Shown here: piece after piece, positions 58,942 to 64,000 of the stretch
Numbering within the stretch: position 1 is the stretch's first letter
Layout: each line of letters starts with the position of its first letter
NCBI GenBank assembly: GCA_905188195.1
Contig: CAJJKY010000001.1
Location: forward strand, 124,001 to 188,000
DNA: 64,000 nt
Direction: 5' to 3'
From: Streptococcus parasanguinis
Lineage (GTDB): Bacteria > Bacillota > Bacilli > Lactobacillales > Streptococcaceae
Position numbers and translations under genes: made by a program
Notes under the pieces: generated by a model
Seen by the model: only the letters and a program-made list of their open reading frames with translations
Databases searched by the model: none
What the model was told of the DNA's origin: nothing

Positions 58942-58948
58942 TTTAATC

Positions 58949-58978
58949 TCTCCTACCGATAACTATTTATTATCACTA
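58949..58978 (-). repeat. Right 30-bp inverted repeat
   Basis: Perfect reverse complement of 55413-55442. On the minus strand it gives the leader and AGGAGA site of the ATPase gene, with TATACT immediately outside it as a likely -10. The same core (GATAA-7-TTATC) is present. Confidence 0.85.
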
Positions 58979-59117
58979 GTATATCATAGATTCATATCTC
59001 CAATATGTTTTCGATTGTAGTTTTCTTACTTTTTTATATTCTTAAAGACTTTTTGAACAGCCTCATAGTACTTTTTCTTCAATAACTAAATATGTGGTAT
59101 TCTATCCATCAGCAACG

Positions 59118-59160
59118 ACGCACCAATAATGGTGCGTTTTTAAATTATTAATGCTATAAT
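59118..59160 (+). promoter_or_regulatory. pezAT operator and promoter
   Basis: Palindrome ACGCACC-AATAAT-GGTGCGT at 59118-59137 followed by extended -10 TGCTATAAT (TATAAT at 59155-59160). It is a likely PezA binding site. The T-run after the palindrome could also make it a terminator. Confidence 0.65.
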
Positions 59161-59185
59161 AGAAATAAATAAAAGGAGGGCTCTC

Positions 59186-59662
59186 ATGATCGGAGAAAAT
59201 ATTAAAGCGTTACGTAAAACACATGACCTAACCCAGCCTGAGTTCGCAAAGATTGTTGGCATCTCTCGAAATAGCCTGAGTCGTTATGAAAATGGAACAA
59301 GTTCAGTTTCGACAGAATTAATAGATCGTATTTGTCAGAAATTTAATGTTTCTTATATCGATATTGTAGGAGAGGAAAAGATGCTCACGCCAGTAGAAGA
59401 TTATCAGTTAACTCTGAAAATTGAAGTGATTAAAGAGCGAGGGGCGAATATCTTAGCGCAACTTTATCGTTTACAAGATGAACTAGAAATTGCATTTGAT
59501 GATGCTAATAATCCTTGGGTTCTAATAAGCGATGATCTTTCTGATTTGATTAACACGAAGATTTATCTTGTTGCAACTTTTGAGGATGTGGAGCGATATA
59601 ATGGCTATTTGGATGGCATTGAACGTATGTTAGAACAAGCTCGTCATCTGGTGGTGGCTTAA
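59186..59662 (+). CDS. pezA: PezA-like antitoxin
   Basis: 158-aa antitoxin and autorepressor. N-terminal XRE helix-turn-helix (NIKALRKTHDLTQPEFAKIVGISRNSLSRYENG) and a helical C-terminal part that binds the zeta toxin. The length equals that of PezA in pneumococcus. AGGAGGGC lies before ATG 59186. The stop overlaps the toxin start by one base (TAATG). Confidence 0.88.
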   Translation: MIGENIKALRKTHDLTQPEFAKIVGISRNSLSRYENGTSSVSTELIDRICQKFNVSYIDIVGEEKMLTPVEDYQLTLKIEVIKERGANILAQLYRLQDELEIAFDDANNPWVLISDDLSDLINTKIYLVATFEDVERYNGYLDGIERMLEQARHLVVA

Positions 59663-60447
59663 TGAAACTAGAAGAATTTAGTCAAGATGATTTTGAACGA
59701 GCATCCAGACGACTCGTTCGTTCTTTAACTCGTGGTAAAACAACTTCGTCTCAGCCCAAGGCTATCTTGCTAGGTGGACAGAGTGGTGCTGGGAAAACAA
59801 CGATTCATCGTGTGAAACAAAGGGAATTTCAAGGGAATCTCATTATCATTGATGGAGATAGTTATCGCTCTCTTCATCCGAACTACCTTGGCCTACAGGA
59901 AAAGTATGGAAAAGATAGTGTGGATTATACTAAAGTATTTGCGGGTCGGATGGTTGAATATCTCGTAGATGAATTGAGTAAACAAGGTTATCATTTGTTA
60001 ATCGAGGGCACCTTGAGAACAACAGAAGTTCCTCGAAAAACGGCACAATTATTGACAACTAGAGGTTACCAAGTCTCACTAGCACTGATTGCGACCAAGC
60101 CTGAATTGTCCTATCTCAGCACTTTGATACGTTATGAAGAGCTCTATGCTATAAATCCTAGTCAAGCCAGAGCAACTCCTAAAGCACACCATGATGGAAT
60201 TGTAGAACATTTGGTTGAGAATTTACGGGAGTTGGAAAAGGATCAGCTTTTTAGACAAATTCAAATTTATCAAAGAGATCAATCGTGCGTTTATGATTCG
60301 GAAGTAGATCAAATTTCAGCAGCAGAAGTTTTACAAGAATGCCTCTTCGGAAAATGGAACAAGGTGGAAAAAGATATGTTGAAGATGGGTCAGGAACGGT
60401 TGAGAGAATTAATGGAAATGAAAAAAGGTATAATTGATGGAAATTAA
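59662..60447 (+). CDS. pezT: PezT-like zeta toxin
   Basis: 261-aa kinase toxin. Walker A GGQSGAGKTT, then IIIDGDSYRSLHPNY (catalytic Asp), LIEGTLRTTEVPRKTA and RYEELYAINP. PezT phosphorylates UDP-N-acetylglucosamine and so poisons peptidoglycan synthesis. The 3' end overlaps the OLD-family gene by 11 bp, so the toxin lies in the same transcript as the downstream nuclease and helicase. Confidence 0.88.
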   Translation: MKLEEFSQDDFERASRRLVRSLTRGKTTSSQPKAILLGGQSGAGKTTIHRVKQREFQGNLIIIDGDSYRSLHPNYLGLQEKYGKDSVDYTKVFAGRMVEYLVDELSKQGYHLLIEGTLRTTEVPRKTAQLLTTRGYQVSLALIATKPELSYLSTLIRYEELYAINPSQARATPKAHHDGIVEHLVENLRELEKDQLFRQIQIYQRDQSCVYDSEVDQISAAEVLQECLFGKWNKVEKDMLKMGQERLRELMEMKKGIIDGN

Positions 60448-62476
60448 AAAAATCTATATTCAACATTATCGTTTATTAAACGATTTTTCTTTAGAGTTGA
60501 AAAATGATTTATCCTTAATTGTGGGTAAAAACAATTGTGGCAAGACTTCGGTTTTATCTGTGTTAGAAAAAATATTCAATAAAAATTCCAATCGCAATTT
60601 GGTATGGGAAGATATTAATTTAAATCATAGGAGGGAAATCTTTGAGAATATAAAGAGAGTCTCTGATATTCCTGATTCAGAATTATCGTCTATTTTAGGG
60701 ATTAATCTTCAAATTTGGATTCAATACTCAGAATCAGATTCTTATCAAAATATCCAAGGATTTATGATGGATTTAAATCCTGAAAATAATTTTATTATTC
60801 TTGAATTTTCGTATATAATTCCTACTCAAAAGCTTCGCGAGATAAGTAGTTTGACTTGTGATTTTGCAGATGATTTTTCAAAATTTGAATCATTTATGAA
60901 GAAAAATCTGAATAAATTTTTCGAAATACAGATTTATTCACGTGGATATAATCCTATTACTCAAGAAATGACAGAAGAAAAGTCTGATTTACATGAAATG
61001 AAAGATGTTCATAAAATTATTAAAGTAAGAGGGATTAGTGCTAGTCGAGAAGTATCTAATAAAGAAAATAACCATTCATTATCTAAGACATCAAATCGAT
61101 TTTATAAATTAAATAATGGCGAAGAAATTAACAGTAAAGCAAATAATTTACTGCAATCTGCTATTTTAAAGGCAGATGAAACTTTAACCAGAGCATATAG
61201 TGGTGATGATAGCGTCGAAGGAATTTTTACTTCAGTCTTTGAACGCGTCAAAAGATTTGGTGGAAATGATAGTGAATCAGAGTTAGCAATTCATTCATCA
61301 CTGTCTGAGAAAGATATTTTAAGTAATAATACGACACTGTATTATAAGCATGACGATAGTCTATTACCTGAAACATATAATGGTTTGGGATATTTAAATT
61401 TATATGGAATCATTTTTGAAATTGAAACTTTAATGGCAGATATAAAAAACGAACCTGCTGATATTAACCTAATATATATTGAAGAACCAGAATCACATAC
61501 ACATCCACAATTACAGTATATTTTTATCAAGAATATTAAAGATTTGCTAAAGGAACACAATGATGAACTAAAAGAAAGTGGAGATTTTAGTTGTATTCAA
61601 ACTTTAATTACAACTCATTCCTCTCATATAGTTTCTGATTGTAACTTTGATGATCTAATTTATTTTAAACGTGATAACGGTACAGCAGTATCAAAGGCTT
61701 TTAATTCATTGAAAGAAGAATATGGTGATGAACAATTAGGATATAAATTTGTAAAGCAGTACCTTACTCTCAATAGTAGTGAATTATTTTTTGCTGATAA
61801 AGTCATTTGTGTTGAAGGTGATACAGAAAGGATTTTAATTCCTACGATGATGCAAAAGGTAGATACAACCAATCCAATAAATCAAGCTTCTAATACAATG
61901 CCATTGCTTTCTCAAAATATTTCAATCATTGAAACAGGTGCCCATTCACAAGTGTTTAGGAAGTTATTTGATTTTTTAGGAATAAAAGTATTGATAATTA
62001 CGGATATTGATCCAGCAAATAAAAATGAAAATAATCGCTTAACTTCTTGCTCAGCAGTAGATGCTACCTCTACGACAAATGCTTCAATTAAAAATTTTTT
62101 TGATATTTCTGGAGATGAAGTTTTTTCAATAGTAGCTCAAAAGAGTTTGGCAGAAAAAATAACATCAGATGGTAGAATTCGTATTGCATATCAAATTCCC
62201 GAAGATGAAAATGGTTATCAGCCTGCTAGTTTTGAGGATGCTTTTATCAGTTTAAATAAACAATTCATTATTGATCAAAAAGCTGGTTTTATTCAATTTG
62301 AAGCTTTAAAAGACTTTGATGATAGTGAAATAGAAGATTTCTATAAATTTGCTAGGGATAAAGTAAACAAAAAATCTGCATTTGCATCAAGTTTATTATA
62401 TTTTGAAGGTGAAGAAAATACTTGGAAAGTACCTAAATATATTTCGGAGGGATTATTATGGTTGAGAAAACAGTAG
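60437..62476 (+). CDS. OLD-family ATPase-TOPRIM nuclease (GajA-like)
   Basis: 679-aa protein. ABC-type ATPase with Walker A GKNNCGKT (residues 30-37) and signature/Walker B LIYIEEPESHTHPQ (about 344-358). THSSHI is at about 392. The C-terminal TOPRIM domain has VICVEGDTERIL (about 455, Glu) and ITDIDPAN (about 520, DxD). It is longer than the roughly 580-aa GajA of Gabija. ATG 60437 is preferred to the TTG three bases earlier. The UvrD-like gene overlaps its 3' end by 19 bp, as OLD class 2 and GajB pairs do. A sequence-sensing DNA nuclease in antiphage defence is the likely role. Confidence 0.8.
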   Translation: MEIKKIYIQHYRLLNDFSLELKNDLSLIVGKNNCGKTSVLSVLEKIFNKNSNRNLVWEDINLNHRREIFENIKRVSDIPDSELSSILGINLQIWIQYSESDSYQNIQGFMMDLNPENNFIILEFSYIIPTQKLREISSLTCDFADDFSKFESFMKKNLNKFFEIQIYSRGYNPITQEMTEEKSDLHEMKDVHKIIKVRGISASREVSNKENNHSLSKTSNRFYKLNNGEEINSKANNLLQSAILKADETLTRAYSGDDSVEGIFTSVFERVKRFGGNDSESELAIHSSLSEKDILSNNTTLYYKHDDSLLPETYNGLGYLNLYGIIFEIETLMADIKNEPADINLIYIEEPESHTHPQLQYIFIKNIKDLLKEHNDELKESGDFSCIQTLITTHSSHIVSDCNFDDLIYFKRDNGTAVSKAFNSLKEEYGDEQLGYKFVKQYLTLNSSELFFADKVICVEGDTERILIPTMMQKVDTTNPINQASNTMPLLSQNISIIETGAHSQVFRKLFDFLGIKVLIITDIDPANKNENNRLTSCSAVDATSTTNASIKNFFDISGDEVFSIVAQKSLAEKITSDGRIRIAYQIPEDENGYQPASFEDAFISLNKQFIIDQKAGFIQFEALKDFDDSEIEDFYKFARDKVNKKSAFASSLLYFEGEENTWKVPKYISEGLLWLRKQ

Positions 62477-64000
62477 AACCAGAGGTAGAAAAAGTATTTG
62501 AAGTAATAAAACAAGGTCAAAATTTTATTCTTGAGGGTGGTGCTGGGAGTGGGAAAACTTATTCATTAATTTCCATTATTGAAAAAATATCTATGGAAGA
62601 ACCAAAAAAATCGATTGTATGCATCACTTATACTAACAATGCTGTTGCAGAGATTAGAGCTAGAATCATTAATGATAATTTACGGGTTTCAACAATTCAC
62701 GATTTTATATGGCATGTCATTGAAAATTTCCAAAAAGAGATTAAAGAATGTCTTGTTGAGTTAATAAATGATGATGCACAAATCTTATTCGTTGCTCCAA
62801 AGGAAGTATTAGGTGAGGAACTTATTTCGCTTGATTACTTTGATGGTGTTCGTGTTGAATATACTGAATGGTATTCTATGAGCATAACTGAGCAAAATAA
62901 AGTTCAAATAAGTCATGACCATATTCTTATAGTTGCTGAAAAATTGTTTTCTACATATCCTAAGTTATGCGACATTTTGATCGATATAGCTGATTATATT
63001 TTTGTAGATGAATATCAAGATACTAGTCCGTTAGTTGTAAAAATTTTATTGGAATATATACGGAATAGAACTAAGAAAAATATTATAGGATTTTTTGGAG
63101 ATTCTATGCAAGCCATCTATGACTCAGGAGTAGGAGACTTAAGTTCGTATAATCTAATAAAGATAGCAAAAGCTCAAAATCGTCGCAATCCTAAAAAAGT
63201 TATTGATTTAGCTAATAAATTTAGAGATGATGGATTGGTTCAAACTCCATCCAACGATGACACAGCACCTAATATGGATAATGGGAGTATCATTCCAGGA
63301 ATAGTGAAATTTGTCTATGGGAATGATATTAATCAACTTGAAATTCTCAGAGGTAGTCAACTTTATAGAAAGTTAGAATTTAATGCACCCTCAAAAACAA
63401 AAGAATTGCGCCTGACACATAAACTTAATGCAGAAATGGCAGGTTTTTCTAAGTTATTTAAGTTATATAATACTGATTTATTTGTAAAATTAATTACAGG
63501 TATAAAGAAAAAAATCAATGAGAACAAGATAGATGATAATGGAAAATTATTTAAAGATTTAGTAGAAGAAGCTCAAATAGTTGTTAGAAGGGGTGGTCCC
63601 TTAATAGTCGATGAGATTAAATCCAATTCAGAACTATCAGCTTTTTATGATGAAATTAAAACGTGCTCGTTTGAAGAAGTTAGTAGTAAGAGTAAAGTTA
63701 ATAAAGAATCGCTATTATCTTATAAATTTAATGGATTAAGTAGTAGATATGAAGCGGGCACAGATAGGGATAGGATTCTTAAAAGGTTGGATTTAGTCTA
63801 TGAGCTAGTAGAACTATATAAAACAGGTAAGCATAATGAATTTTTACGTATTACTAAGTTTAAAATAACTTCGTCCAAAGATAAAATTAGTCTATCAAAT
63901 GTTATGACAGAAATCTCTGCTGATGATATCACAATTGGAAGAGTAATAGAGCTTGCAGAGGAATGTGAACTAATTTCAAAGGATGACTTATTTACTGATT
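62458..64000 (+). CDS. UvrD-like helicase (GajB-like), 3' partial
   Basis: At least 514 residues, open to the window end. It is missing from simple ORF lists because no stop is in the window. ATG 62458 has GGAGG seven bases before it. Motifs: Walker A GGAGSGKT (about residues 27-34), ITYTNNAVAEIRARI (motif Ia), STIHDFIWHVI, and IFVDEYQDTSP (motif II). GFFGDSMQAIYD (motif III) and QNRRNPKKVI also appear. It is a superfamily 1 helicase of UvrD/Rep type, the usual partner of GajA. The C-terminal half after about residue 300 is divergent. Confidence 0.8.
   Translation, partial: MVEKTVEPEVEKVFEVIKQGQNFILEGGAGSGKTYSLISIIEKISMEEPKKSIVCITYTNNAVAEIRARIINDNLRVSTIHDFIWHVIENFQKEIKECLVELINDDAQILFVAPKEVLGEELISLDYFDGVRVEYTEWYSMSITEQNKVQISHDHILIVAEKLFSTYPKLCDILIDIADYIFVDEYQDTSPLVVKILLEYIRNRTKKNIIGFFGDSMQAIYDSGVGDLSSYNLIKIAKAQNRRNPKKVIDLANKFRDDGLVQTPSNDDTAPNMDNGSIIPGIVKFVYGNDINQLEILRGSQLYRKLEFNAPSKTKELRLTHKLNAEMAGFSKLFKLYNTDLFVKLITGIKKKINENKIDDNGKLFKDLVEEAQIVVRRGGPLIVDEIKSNSELSAFYDEIKTCSFEEVSSKSKVNKESLLSYKFNGLSSRYEAGTDRDRILKRLDLVYELVELYKTGKHNEFLRITKFKITSSKDKISLSNVMTEISADDITIGRVIELAEECELISKDDLFTD

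Noticed and set aside
55413..58978. The inverted repeats as IS terminal repeats
   Set aside because: No transposase lies between them, no target duplication flanks them, and both repeats contain functional ribosome sites and a crossover-like core.

Overview
The window reads as a Streptococcus chromosome of the oral mitis/sanguinis type. The evidence is the streptococcal pepS, def, pnp-cysE-cysS, msmK-dexB and rplM-rpsI gene sets, LPXTG surface proteins, extended -10 promoters, and a PhrA pheromone ending in SNGLDVGKAD, which I recall as the pneumococcal PhrA core. Species is not settled; S. parasanguinis or a close relative is a guess. No rRNA or tRNA gene, no CRISPR array and no intact insertion sequence was seen.

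Positions 1-35.8 kb look like ordinary core genome: a tandem AAA+ ATPase (5' end cut off), pepS/def, a Crp/Fnr-type regulator divergent from two tandem MFS transporters and an RsuA-type pseudouridine synthase, a Cna_B-repeat LPXTG adhesin, rpsO, a DUF4649-type protein with thioredoxin, an Excalibur lipoprotein with a thioredoxin-like partner, pepF, two sister lipoproteins, then pnp-cysE-GNAT-cysS-mrnC-PucR, msmK-dexB, a cell-wall M14 carboxypeptidase, an aromatic acid exporter-like protein, rlmB-NYN-degV and rplM-rpsI. Intergenic regions here hold structured repeats. Most notable are three tandem hairpin units before pnp, with an inverted relative after rpsO.

From 35.8 kb to the end the DNA is visibly AT-richer and accessory. 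An integrase and excisionase abut the 3' end of rpsI, followed by a putative replication initiator and a second tyrosine recombinase, then a gene-poor stretch with a strong inverted repeat. Next comes a quorum-sensing bacteriocin locus: tprA-like regulator, a 56-aa phrA pheromone gene, a lactococcin-972-like bacteriocin, a membrane protein and an ABC ATPase. It is bracketed by IS3-like end remnants and decayed genes. A PgrA-like surface protein with a divergent XRE regulator follows.

Positions 54-64 kb look like a defence/phase-variation island. A XerC/D-like recombinase sits beside a convergent gene pair, a serine-hydroxymethyltransferase-like PLP enzyme and a membrane-anchored STAND/TPR ATPase, which is bounded by perfect 30-bp inverted repeats. 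Each repeat contains what looks like a tyrosine-recombinase core site plus the ribosome binding site of the adjacent gene. I propose an invertible two-gene cassette. Immediately after it, a pezA-pezT toxin-antitoxin pair overlaps an OLD-family nuclease gene and a UvrD-like helicase gene (Gabija-like), giving one apparent four-gene operon that runs off the window.
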